NCBI GenBank assembly: GCA_030152105.1
Contig: JASLIH010000023.1
Span: 1 to 7,060 of the forward strand
DNA length: 7,060 nt
Source: Actinomycetes bacterium
Lineage (GTDB): Bacteria > Actinomycetota > CALGFH01
Direction of reading: 5' to 3'
Shown here in pieces: positions 1 through 5,118 of the stretch; positions within the stretch are counted from its first letter, which is position 1; each line of letters begins with the position of its first letter. The notes under the pieces were generated by a model. That model was given only the letters and a program-made list of their open reading frames with translations. It had not been told where the DNA came from and did not search any database. The position numbers and the translations under genes are program-made.

Positions 1-920
1 ATCCGGTAGGCCGACAGGTCGAGACCGGCCGGCAGCTCGGACGGCGTCCCCTCGATCCGGACCTCGACCCGCACCCCGGCCCTGGCCACCTCGGCGGCCA
101 GGGCCTCCACCTCGGCCAGGCCGGGCGCCGGGGCCAGGCTGCCCCGGGTCTCGGCCTCCTGGCGGAGCACGCCGAGCAGCCGCCGCATCTCGACCAGGGC
201 CTGGCGGCTGGTCGCCTCGACGGCCACCAGCGCCTTGCGGGCCTCCTCGGGCCGGCTGTCGAGCACGTGGACCCCGACCCCGGACTGCACGGCGATGATG
301 CTCATGCTGTGGGCGACCACGTCGTGCAGCTCCCGGGCGATCCGCAGCCGCTCCTCGGTGACCGCCCGGCGGGCCAGCTCCTCGCGGGCCCGCTCCAGCT
401 CGGCCGCCCGGTGCTGGGCGGTGACGACCGCCTCCTGGCGCCGCCGGGTCCCGTCGCCGAGCCACCAGGCGGCGGCCATGACCAGGCCGTCGAGGACCAT
501 GCTCCCGCCGTCGCCGACCGCCCGCGGCCTGGCCAGCCAGACCAGGGCGAGCAGGGCCTCGGTGGCGGCCAGGGCGGCCACCGAGACGCGCCGCGGGCAG
601 CGGGCGGCCACGGTGTAGACGTAGATCAGCAGGGCGAACGTCAGCACGACCAGGTTCAGCCCCAGCGCGGCGACCCCAGCCCCGGTGGCCAGGCCGACGG
701 CCAGCACGCCCAGGGGCCAGCGCCGCCGCACCGCGATCGGCAGGGTGTGGGCGAGCACCAGCAGGTAGGCGGCCAGCGATCTCGGCGACCCCGGGTCGAA
801 CGGGAGCACCGTGGCCAGCAGGGTCACGCCGGCGGCGGCCGTCGCCACCGCCAGCAGCCCGTCGAGGACCAGGGGGCCGGCGGCGCGCAGCCGTTGCCAG
901 CTGGCGTCCGGGACACGCAT
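1..920 (-). CDS. Sensor histidine kinase, NarL-partner type (HisKA_3), 3' end outside window
   Basis: Membrane sensor kinase of a two-component system; it would autophosphorylate on His and pass the phosphate to a LuxR/NarL-type response regulator. About 306 residues are visible from the ATG at 920. Residues 15-155 are mostly hydrophobic and form about four to six membrane segments, with little extracytoplasmic sequence. A charged linker, residues 157-195, follows and looks helical. The dimerisation/phosphoacceptor box is ARELHDVVAHSMSIIAVQSG at 195-214, with H199 the likely phosphorylated residue. The window ends at ...LSAYR, directly before the expected N-box and HATPase_c domain, so ATP-binding residues cannot be seen. 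No Shine-Dalgarno is visible at the start; TACGGT lies 6 nt upstream of the ATG. The partner regulator is probably just outside the window (inference). The signal sensed is unknown. Confidence 0.92.
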   Translation of the reverse strand, partial: MRVPDASWQRLRAAGPLVLDGLLAVATAAAGVTLLATVLPFDPGSPRSLAAYLLVLAHTLPIAVRRRWPLGVLAVGLATGAGVAALGLNLVVLTFALLIYVYTVAARCPRRVSVAALAATEALLALVWLARPRAVGDGGSMVLDGLVMAAAWWLGDGTRRRQEAVVTAQHRAAELERAREELARRAVTEERLRIARELHDVVAHSMSIIAVQSGVGVHVLDSRPEEARKALVAVEATSRQALVEMRRLLGVLRQEAETRGSLAPAPGLAEVEALAAEVARAGVRVEVRIEGTPSELPAGLDLSAYR

Positions 921-926
921 TGCCGC

Positions 927-932
927 ACCGTA
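927..932 (-). promoter_or_regulatory. Possible -10 element of the histidine kinase gene (leaderless)
   Basis: TACGGT on the minus strand sits exactly 6 nt before the ATG at 920. This is the TANNNT-N6-ATG arrangement of leaderless actinobacterial transcripts. The -35 region is poor, and the call rests on spacing and on the lack of a ribosome site. Confidence 0.35.
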
Positions 933-1060
933 CCGCTCCCGAGGGCGGCCCGCGTCCCCCTGGCGGCCGACCCGTCGCCTCCGCCTGGAGATGTACCGTC
1001 CAGCTCAGCCGGCGGCGTACGCAAGTGGCGACCGTGGCCGGGCTGCGCGAAGATGCCGCC

Positions 1061-1546
1061 ATGACCGAGCAGCCGCAGCAGCCGGCCGGACCGCCCGTCC
1101 CTGGCGAGGTGGTCGTCGGCGAGCCGTCAGAACAACCGTCGACCGAGTCGATCGCCAGCCCGGCCAAGGTGATGCGCATCGGGGCCATGGTCCGCCAGCT
1201 CCTCGAGGAGGTCCGCCACGCCCCCCTGGACGAGGCCGGCCGGGACCGGATGCGCGACATCTACGACATCTCCGTACGCGAGCTGTCCGACAGCCTCTCG
1301 CCCGACCTGGCCAAGGAGCTGAGCCGGGTCGCCCAGCCGTTTGTCGGCGACGAGATCCCCAGCGAGGCCGAGCTCCGGGTCGCCCAGGCCCAGCTCGTGG
1401 GCTGGCTCGAGGGCCTCTTCCACGGTATCCAGGCCACCCTGTTCGCCCAGCAGATGACGGCCCGCAACCAGCTCGAGGAGATGCGCCGCCGGGCCATCCC
1501 GGGCCGCCCCGGCCAGCCCGGCGACCCCTCCGGCCAGTACCTGTAG
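1061..1546 (+). CDS. bpa: Bacterial proteasome activator Bpa/PafE (DUF2587)
   Basis: 161-residue protein recognised as the ATP-independent activator that caps the 20S proteasome as a ring and feeds it unfolded or specific substrates in the cytoplasm. Residues 1-35 are Pro/Gln/Glu-rich and probably disordered. The helical core, residues 37-145, includes RIGAMVRQLLEEVRHAPLDE (39-58) and the stretch ELRVAQAQLVGWLEGLFHGI (104-123). The C-terminus is GQYL (158-161), the docking tail known from mycobacterial PafE that inserts between proteasome alpha subunits. The length is close to the M. tuberculosis protein. The ATG at 1061 was chosen because the open frame upstream of it reads as non-coding sequence; the ribosome site is weak. 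It is divergent from the kinase and ends 5 nt from the convergent cupredoxin gene. It implies a 20S proteasome elsewhere in the genome. Confidence 0.94.
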   Translation: MTEQPQQPAGPPVPGEVVVGEPSEQPSTESIASPAKVMRIGAMVRQLLEEVRHAPLDEAGRDRMRDIYDISVRELSDSLSPDLAKELSRVAQPFVGDEIPSEAELRVAQAQLVGWLEGLFHGIQATLFAQQMTARNQLEEMRRRAIPGRPGQPGDPSGQYL

Positions 1547-1551
1547 GCGGC

Positions 1552-2109
1552 TCAGCGGGGCGGGGGGCGGTCGGGGGCGAGCACCACGATGGTGCCCTTC
1601 ATGCCGGCCGCCCAGTGGCCGAGCACGTGGCAGCCGTAGAGGACCAGCCCGGGCTCGTCGAAGGTCCAGGTGAGGCGCCGGGTCTCGCCTGGAGGGACGG
1701 TGAGGGTGCCGCCGCCGGCGGCGCCGTGGGTGTGGACGTGGCCGCCCATCGCCGGCATGAGCTGCATCTGATGCTCGTGGTCGAGCTGGGTGGCGCGGTC
1801 GCCAAGGGTGAACTCGTGCGGGATCCTGCCGGCGTTGGTGACGGCGAAGGTGACCCGGCGGCCGGCCCAGACCACGATCGCGTTTGGGCGGTAGCGGAAG
1901 CGGTCGTTCATCACCACCCGCACGGGGGCGCCGGTCGCCCAGGTGGGGCCAGGCTTGCGGGGGGCCGCCGGGGCCGCCCGGGTCGGCGGGGGCGCCGGCG
2001 GACCGCCGGACGGCCCGCGGCCGGGCAGATCGGGGAGGGAGCAGGCCGAGGCGAGCAGGACGACGCCGGCCAGCAGGGCGGCGAGCGGGAGAACGGGACG
2101 GCGGGACAC
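1552..2109 (-). CDS. Cupredoxin-domain lipoprotein (type 1 copper protein)
   Basis: 185 residues from a GTG start. The N-terminus has a lipoprotein signal peptide: RR, a hydrophobic stretch (7-19), then LLASAC with lipidated C23. A Pro/Ala/Gly-rich linker (24-55) would tether the domain outside the membrane. The plastocyanin-like fold covers about 62-178. All four type 1 copper ligands appear present: H98 in IPHEF, C150 and H155 in YGCHVLGH, and M160 in HWAAGMKG. It should carry single electrons or bind copper at the outer membrane face. A loop at 111-128 is unusually rich in Met and His (H111, H113, M115, M118, M121, H124, H126, H128) and may bind further copper. The start is supported by the signal peptide; the ribosome site is weak. 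It stands alone, so its redox partner is not evident. Confidence 0.88.
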   Translation of the reverse strand: MSRRPVLPLAALLAGVVLLASACSLPDLPGRGPSGGPPAPPPTRAAPAAPRKPGPTWATGAPVRVVMNDRFRYRPNAIVVWAGRRVTFAVTNAGRIPHEFTLGDRATQLDHEHQMQLMPAMGGHVHTHGAAGGGTLTVPPGETRRLTWTFDEPGLVLYGCHVLGHWAAGMKGTIVVLAPDRPPPR

Positions 2110-2123
2110 CGCCGCAGCGTCGC

Positions 2124-2151
2124 AACCGGGCCTAACGCCCCGGTAACCGGG
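2124..2151 (-). promoter_or_regulatory. CCCGGTT repeats and 13-bp palindrome upstream of cupredoxin gene
   Basis: On the plus strand 2139-2151 reads CCCGGT-A-ACCGGG, a perfect odd palindrome, and ACCGGG recurs at 2125-2130. On the minus strand this gives two CCCGGTT direct repeats 21 bp apart, about two helical turns, 15-42 nt upstream of the GTG start. It may be an operator for the cupredoxin gene. It also lies just after the RHH gene stop, so a hairpin ending that transcript is an alternative. Confidence 0.4.
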
Positions 2152-2175
2152 CGGCGGGCTGGTCGCCGGGTCCGG

Positions 2176-2775
2176 TCAGGGATCGCGCGGCGCGAACGGC
2201 TGGCCGTGGTTGTGGGTGATGGCCAGCCGGGCCAGCTCGACCCGCAGGGCGCGCTCAACGAGGGCCGTCAGCGTCGTCCGGTCGGCCGTGCCGGCCAGAT
2301 GCGCCACCGCGTCCCTGGCCGTCTCGACCAGGTCGGCCGGCAGCCGGAAGCTCACCCGGGCCCTGACCGGGACCGGCGCCGGCGCCTGCTGGGGCGCGGC
2401 CGACGGTGGCCCGTCGAGCGGGTTCCAGACCCCCAGGTGCCGTCCGCCGGCGCTCCGGCCCCGCGGCGCCAGCCCGGCCCTCCGGGGCGGCGGCGCCGAC
2501 GGCCCTGGTAGCAGGTCGTCGAGCCCGTCGGCGCCCCCCGGGCCGGGGAGCAGCTCGTCCAGGGCGTTGGGCCCGCCGCGCGAGCGGCGCCGGGACCGGG
2601 GCGGGTCGGGAACCGGCTGCAGCCTCGGCCGCCTGGGTGGGAGCGCCGGCTCGGCCGCGCTCAGGTCCCAGGCCGGCCCCGGTTCACCGGGGGACCCGTC
2701 CGGGTTCCCCCAGGCCGGCCCGGGCAGCAGGTCATCGAGCGCGTTGTAGGCGCCCATCCGCTTGGCTCTCGCCAT
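2176..2775 (-). CDS. Ribbon-helix-helix DNA-binding partner of ParA, with LDDLLPGP repeats
   Basis: 199 residues. The ATG at 2775 has the ribosome site AAGGAG 8 nt upstream, which decides the start even though the frame is open farther back into parA. Residues 1-135 are low in predicted structure and rich in Pro, Arg, Gly and Ala. They carry NALDDLLPGP (11-20), NALDELLPGP (70-79), DGLDDLLPGP (83-92) and a degenerate NPLDGPP (118-124). Residues 137-185 look like a ribbon-helix-helix domain: a strand around ARVSFRLP (139-146), helix 147-161, then a second helix 166-184. A tail, HNHGQPFAPR (188-197), resembles that of plasmid-type ParB-like RHH proteins. The likely role is to bind a centromere or operator as a dimer and engage ParA. 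The overlap with parA suggests translational coupling. No ParB (Spo0J) HTH or CTPase motif is present. The repeats have no function I recognise. Confidence 0.82.
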   Translation of the reverse strand: MARAKRMGAYNALDDLLPGPAWGNPDGSPGEPGPAWDLSAAEPALPPRRPRLQPVPDPPRSRRRSRGGPNALDELLPGPGGADGLDDLLPGPSAPPPRRAGLAPRGRSAGGRHLGVWNPLDGPPSAAPQQAPAPVPVRARVSFRLPADLVETARDAVAHLAGTADRTTLTALVERALRVELARLAITHNHGQPFAPRDP

Positions 2776-3532
2776 CCGCGGCACTCCTTGCTTCGAACTC
2801 CGCCGCGGCCGCCCGGTAGTCGTGCGCCACGGAGCTGTCAGGGGCGTAGATGGTGACGGGGAGCCGGTGCCCTGGCGCCTCGGCGACCCGGACACTCTCG
2901 CGGATCATGGTCTCCATGACCACGTCCCCGAACCGCTCGCGCAGGCTCTCGACGATCTCCCGCGACAGGGCCGTGCGCCTGTCGACCTGCGAGGCCAGGA
3001 CGGCCGACAGCCGTAGGCGGCGGTTGAGGCGGAGCTTGACGGTGTCGATCGTCTGGTTGAGGGCGACCAGGCCGGCCAGCGGCATCACCCGGGTCTGGAC
3101 CGGGATGAGCACCTCGTTGCAGGCGGCCAGGGCCGAGTAGCAGAGCAGGCCGAGGGCGGGCGGGCAGTCCATCAGGATGTAGTCCCACTGGTCACCGGGG
3201 AGCTCGTCGACCGCCTGGCGCAGGATCATCTCGGCCCCGGCCTGGGTGGTGGCGTTGCGCTCGGCCCGCGTCATCCAGGACGACGACGGCACCAGGTCGA
3301 GGTTGTCGACGCCGGTCGCGCGGACGGCCTTCTCCAGCGGTGCCCCGTTCTCGAAGACCTCGTAGAGGGCGCGGGCGTCGACGGTACCGAGCCAGGTGCT
3401 CGCGTTGGCCTGCGGGTCCAGGTCGATCACGAGCACGCGCCGGCCCTGCTCGGCCAGTGCGGCGCCGAGGTTGACCACCGTGGTCGTCTTCCCAACGCCG
3501 CCTTTCTGGTTGGCGACGGCGATTCGCCGCAT
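2732..3532 (-). CDS. parA: ParA-family (Walker-type) ATPase
   Basis: 266-residue cytoplasmic ATPase of the ParA/MinD/Soj family, which partitions DNA or positions cargo through ATP-dependent binding to the nucleoid. The deviant Walker A motif KGGVGKTT is at residues 10-17, with signature K10 and catalytic-site K15. The A' motif VIDLDPQANAS is at 35-45, and Walker B YILMDCPP at 118-125 includes D122. The protein has no N-terminal HTH, so the short form fits the chromosomal Soj or plasmid type Ib group. ATG 3532 is preferred over GTG 3541 because AGGTGG lies about 5 nt before it. The last 44 nt overlap the RHH gene, whose ribosome site lies inside parA. The partner is an RHH protein, not ParB, so this is probably not the main chromosomal parAB locus. 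Confidence 0.95.
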   Translation of the reverse strand: MRRIAVANQKGGVGKTTTVVNLGAALAEQGRRVLVIDLDPQANASTWLGTVDARALYEVFENGAPLEKAVRATGVDNLDLVPSSSWMTRAERNATTQAGAEMILRQAVDELPGDQWDYILMDCPPALGLLCYSALAACNEVLIPVQTRVMPLAGLVALNQTIDTVKLRLNRRLRLSAVLASQVDRRTALSREIVESLRERFGDVVMETMIRESVRVAEAPGHRLPVTIYAPDSSVAHDYRAAAAEFEARSAADGESQADGRLQRAR

Positions 3533-3551
3533 GTGCACCACCTGTGGATAG

Positions 3552-3581
3552 GTGTTGTGGGCTGGCGGAAGGGTACAACAC
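3552..3581. repeat. 7-bp inverted repeat GTGTTGT-N16-ACAACAC, candidate par operator/centromere
   Basis: Perfect arms at 3552-3558 and 3575-3581 lie 20-49 nt upstream of the parA start and 46 nt before the divergent DUF1905 gene. On the parA strand the distal arm overlaps a -35-like TTGTAC. Operators of this kind are typical sites for autoregulation by RHH partner proteins. Binding here is inferred. Confidence 0.45.
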
Positions 3582-3614
3582 GGATCCTGCCGCGTCGGGG
3601 AGGTTGGGAGGGTT

Positions 3615-3620
3615 TACGAT
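3615..3620 (+). promoter_or_regulatory. Possible -10 element of the DUF1905 gene (leaderless)
   Basis: TACGAT lies exactly 6 nt before the ATG at 3627, the spacing expected of a leaderless promoter. No recognisable -35 hexamer is present. A GGGAGG about 12 nt farther upstream is too distant to act as the ribosome site. Confidence 0.42.
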
Positions 3621-3626
3621 CCGGTC

Positions 3627-4082
3627 ATGTCCACCCACCGCTTCGAGACCGTCCTGGAGGCCGAGGGCGGCGGCGTGTTCTTCGAGGTCCCGCTGGACGT
3701 CCCGGCCACCTTCGGCAAGGCCAGGGCCCCGGTCAGGGGCACTATCAACGGCCAGCCGTTCCGCAGCACCGTCGCGGTGTACGGCGGCCGCTCCTACCTG
3801 CCGGTCAACCGGGCCCTGCGCGAGGCCGCCGGGGTCGCGGCCGGTGACACCGTGGTGATCGAGCTGGAGGCCGACGACCAGCCCCGCACCGTCGACCCGC
3901 CACCCGACCTGGCCGCCGCCCTGGCCGCCGACGCCGAGGCCCGGGCCGCCTTCGACGGCCTCTCCTTCACCCACCAGCGCGAGTACGCCGAGTGGGTGGC
4001 CGAGGCCAGGCGGGACGCGACCCGGCGTCGCCGGGTCGCCCAGACCGTGGAGATGCTGCGGGACGGGCGTCGCCACCCCTAG
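3627..4082 (+). CDS. DUF1905 and YdeI/OmpD-associated-like domain protein
   Basis: 151 residues with two domains. Residues 5-82 match the small beta-barrel DUF1905: HRFETVLE, GVFFEVPLDVPATFGKARAP, VRGTINGQPFRSTVAVYGG, and GDTVVIELEAD. Residues 91-147 match the YdeI/OmdA-like C-terminal helical domain: PPPDLAAALAADAEARAAFD, then LSFTHQREYAEWVAEAR and a basic RRDATRRRR segment. Proteins with this pair are common in actinobacteria; some relatives are annotated as bacteriocin-protection proteins, but the biochemical role is unclear. The protein is soluble, with no signal peptide or membrane segment. ATG 3627 begins the conserved region. The frame is open upstream to 3552, but that stretch crosses the intergenic inverted repeat and does not look coding. 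It is divergent from parA and convergent with the HxlR gene. Confidence 0.9.
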   Translation: MSTHRFETVLEAEGGGVFFEVPLDVPATFGKARAPVRGTINGQPFRSTVAVYGGRSYLPVNRALREAAGVAAGDTVVIELEADDQPRTVDPPPDLAAALAADAEARAAFDGLSFTHQREYAEWVAEARRDATRRRRVAQTVEMLRDGRRHP

Positions 4083-4097
4083 GCGACGGCGCGGTCC

Positions 4098-4116
4098 GGC
4101 CGGGCCCTACCCGGCC
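4098..4116. terminator. Hairpin between convergent DUF1905 and HxlR genes
   Basis: Perfect 7-bp stem GGCCGGG / CCCGGCC with a 5-nt loop. It spans the end of the HxlR gene and the 24-nt gap to the DUF1905 stop. It could end transcription both ways. There is no T-tract, which is common for very GC-rich genomes and also makes the call uncertain. Confidence 0.45.
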
Positions 4117-4508
4117 CGCTCCACCGGCCTCCCGTTACGGGTGCGGGCCTCGACCACCGGGTCGCCGTTGGCCTTGGCCCACTCGGTGATGGCCGCGACC
4201 GGCTCGCGCAGGCTGGAGCCGAGGGGAGACAGCGAGTACTCGACCCGGGGCGGCACCTCGGGGAAGATGCGCCGCTCGACCAGGCCGGCCCGCTCCAGCT
4301 CGCGCAGGGTCCGGGTGAGCATCTTGCCCGAGATGCCCCCGATCTGGTGGCGCAGCCACGAATGCCGCTTGGGCCCGTCGACGAGGCACCCGGCGACCAG
4401 CACGGCCCATTTGTCGGCGATGAGGGCGAGGGCGGCCCGGGAAGGGCAGCGGGCGCTGTAGACGTCCGCCGCCGATCGATGGTCGGCCTGTCCCGGAATG
4501 TGAGACAT
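4107..4508 (-). CDS. HxlR-family winged-helix transcriptional regulator
   Basis: 133 residues from ATG 4508. The family pattern is clear: C21-P followed by RAALALIADKWAVLVAGCLVDG (24-45), then the recognition region LRHQIGGISGKMLTRTLREL (53-72), ERAGLVER, and the wing PEVPPRVEYSLSPLGSSL (84-101). HxlR proteins are small dimeric repressors or activators, often acting on neighbouring genes; several sense electrophiles or oxidants through the N-terminal Cys. C21 is in that position and C41 is a second cysteine. Start 4508 is favoured over an in-frame ATG at 4571 because a -10-like TATGCT ends 6 nt upstream and the residues before it do not match the family. The target genes are not evident; no obvious oxidoreductase lies beside it. 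Confidence 0.93.
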   Translation of the reverse strand: MSHIPGQADHRSAADVYSARCPSRAALALIADKWAVLVAGCLVDGPKRHSWLRHQIGGISGKMLTRTLRELERAGLVERRIFPEVPPRVEYSLSPLGSSLREPVAAITEWAKANGDPVVEARTRNGRPVERAG

Positions 4509-4514
4509 GCGCCG

Positions 4515-4544
4515 AGCATACCCTGTACCACGTGGGTTGCTGAA
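4515..4544 (-). promoter_or_regulatory. Candidate leaderless promoter of the HxlR gene
   Basis: On the minus strand, -35-like TTCAGC (4544-4539), an 18-nt spacer, and -10-like TATGCT (4520-4515) lie 6 nt before the ATG at 4508. The -10 is fair and the -35 weak. It supports the 4508 start. Confidence 0.48.
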
Positions 4545-4642
4545 CTTCCCTTGAGCACTTATGGTGCCCATGGGAACGCAATAGCCCCTAAATCGTCGCG
4601 GAGCCCAGAAGGTACGCGGCGGTGGATCGGAGGGAGGGGCTA

Positions 4643-4768
4643 ATGGTGGTCATCAAGGTCCAGCATGCTCCAGCCGAGCATCTTGTACAGAACTACCGGA
4701 TGCGCAGGAGCTTCGCCGCTGCCGGCTCGACACACCATGAGCGACAGCTGGTCCGGTCCGGACCATGA
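4643..4768 (+). CDS. Possible small ORF (41 aa) upstream of the BldC-like gene
   Basis: ATG at 4643 is preceded by AGGGAGG with a 5-nt spacer, one of the strongest ribosome sites in the window. The frame runs 41 codons to TGA at 4766-4768, which is 17 nt before the BldC-like start. The predicted peptide is basic and polar, beginning MVVIKVQHAP, with no membrane segment or cysteines. I do not recognise it. About 70% of codons end in G or C, lower than in the confident genes here, so coding support is moderate. It could be a real small protein or a leader peptide coupled to the next gene. A chance ORF is also possible. Its 3' end overlaps the 17-bp palindrome. Confidence 0.33.
   Translation: MVVIKVQHAPAEHLVQNYRMRRSFAAAGSTHHERQLVRSGP
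4749..4765. promoter_or_regulatory. Perfect 17-bp palindrome, candidate operator
   Basis: TGGTCCGG-T-CCGGACCA: two perfect 8-bp arms around one central base, ending 20 nt before the ATG of the BldC-like gene. With a one-base centre it cannot form a stable RNA hairpin at full length, so a dimeric protein-binding site is more likely. The binding protein is unknown; the BldC-like product itself or the nearby HxlR regulator are candidates. Confidence 0.5.
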
Positions 4769-4785
4769 CCGTATGAGGGAGTCCA

Positions 4786-5022
4786 ATGCGCCAACCCAAG
4801 CCGAGTGAGCCAAAGCACCTGACCGCTTCGCAGGCCGCGGCCCTGCTCCAGGTGTCCCCGAAGACCGTGTCCCGCTGGGCCAAGGAGGGCAAGCTGCCCT
4901 TCGTCCGCACCCTGGGCGGCCACCGCCGGTACCCGGACAGCGAGATCCGGGCGCTGGTCGACAGCCTGTCCGAGCGGCCGACGGCGGACAGGGACCAGAG
5001 CCCCGGCTCCCGCTCGGCGTAA
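4786..5022 (+). CDS. BldC-family MerR-like DNA-binding protein
   Basis: 78 residues. Residues 11-58 form a winged helix-turn-helix of the BldC/excisionase group: LTASQAAALLQVSPKTVSRW, then AKEGKLPFVRTLGGHRRYP and DSEIRALVDSL. The PKTVxRWAKxGKL and RTLGGHRRY blocks closely match Streptomyces BldC, a small developmental regulator that binds DNA by cooperative head-to-tail assembly on direct repeats. There is no effector-binding domain. A short polar tail, 60-78, is probably disordered. GAGGGAG four nt upstream supports the ATG. It lies 96 nt before the glycosyltransferase gene on the same strand. Whether it is the BldC orthologue or one of several paralogues cannot be settled here. Confidence 0.92.
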   Translation: MRQPKPSEPKHLTASQAAALLQVSPKTVSRWAKEGKLPFVRTLGGHRRYPDSEIRALVDSLSERPTADRDQSPGSRSA

Positions 5023-5035
5023 GCGGCCGTCAGGG

Positions 5036-5057
5036 ACCGCCAGGTAGGCCAGGCGGT
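5036..5057 (+). terminator. Weak hairpin after the BldC-like gene
   Basis: ACCGCC and GGCGGT form a 6-bp stem with a 10-nt loop, 14 nt after the stop codon and followed by GGTTT. It is a modest structure that may end or attenuate the transcript before the glycosyltransferase gene. Confidence 0.28.
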
Positions 5058-5118
5058 GGTTTCAGCCTGCGCCCGCCGTTCCTCGGTTTGCTGGCGGATA
5101 TGCGTGGTACACCAGGGT

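Noticed and set aside
1015..1022. GCGTACGC palindrome between the kinase and bpa genes
   Set aside because: Short and not repeated; insufficient to call an operator.
1127..2125. Minus-strand frame of 332 codons overlapping bpa and the cupredoxin gene
   Set aside because: Shadow of the copper-protein gene in another frame, continuing antisense to bpa; low-complexity product.
811..2511. Long plus-strand open frame of 566 codons across bpa and the cupredoxin gene
   Set aside because: Arg/Gly/Pro-rich translation with no domain; it crosses two well-supported genes in other frames. Long chance frames are expected at this GC content.
3192..4076. Minus-strand frame of 294 codons antisense to the DUF1905 gene and overlapping parA
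   Set aside because: Low-complexity Gly/Val/His-rich product in a shadow frame; the DUF1905 and ParA domains are unmistakable in the competing frames.
4525..4535. CACGTGG resembling the core of a ParB parS site
   Set aside because: Lacks the GTTT/AAAC flanks of the parS consensus and is about 1 kb from parA.
4567..4574. CCCATGGG palindrome
   Set aside because: Only 8 bp, common by chance in GC-rich DNA, with no position-specific meaning.
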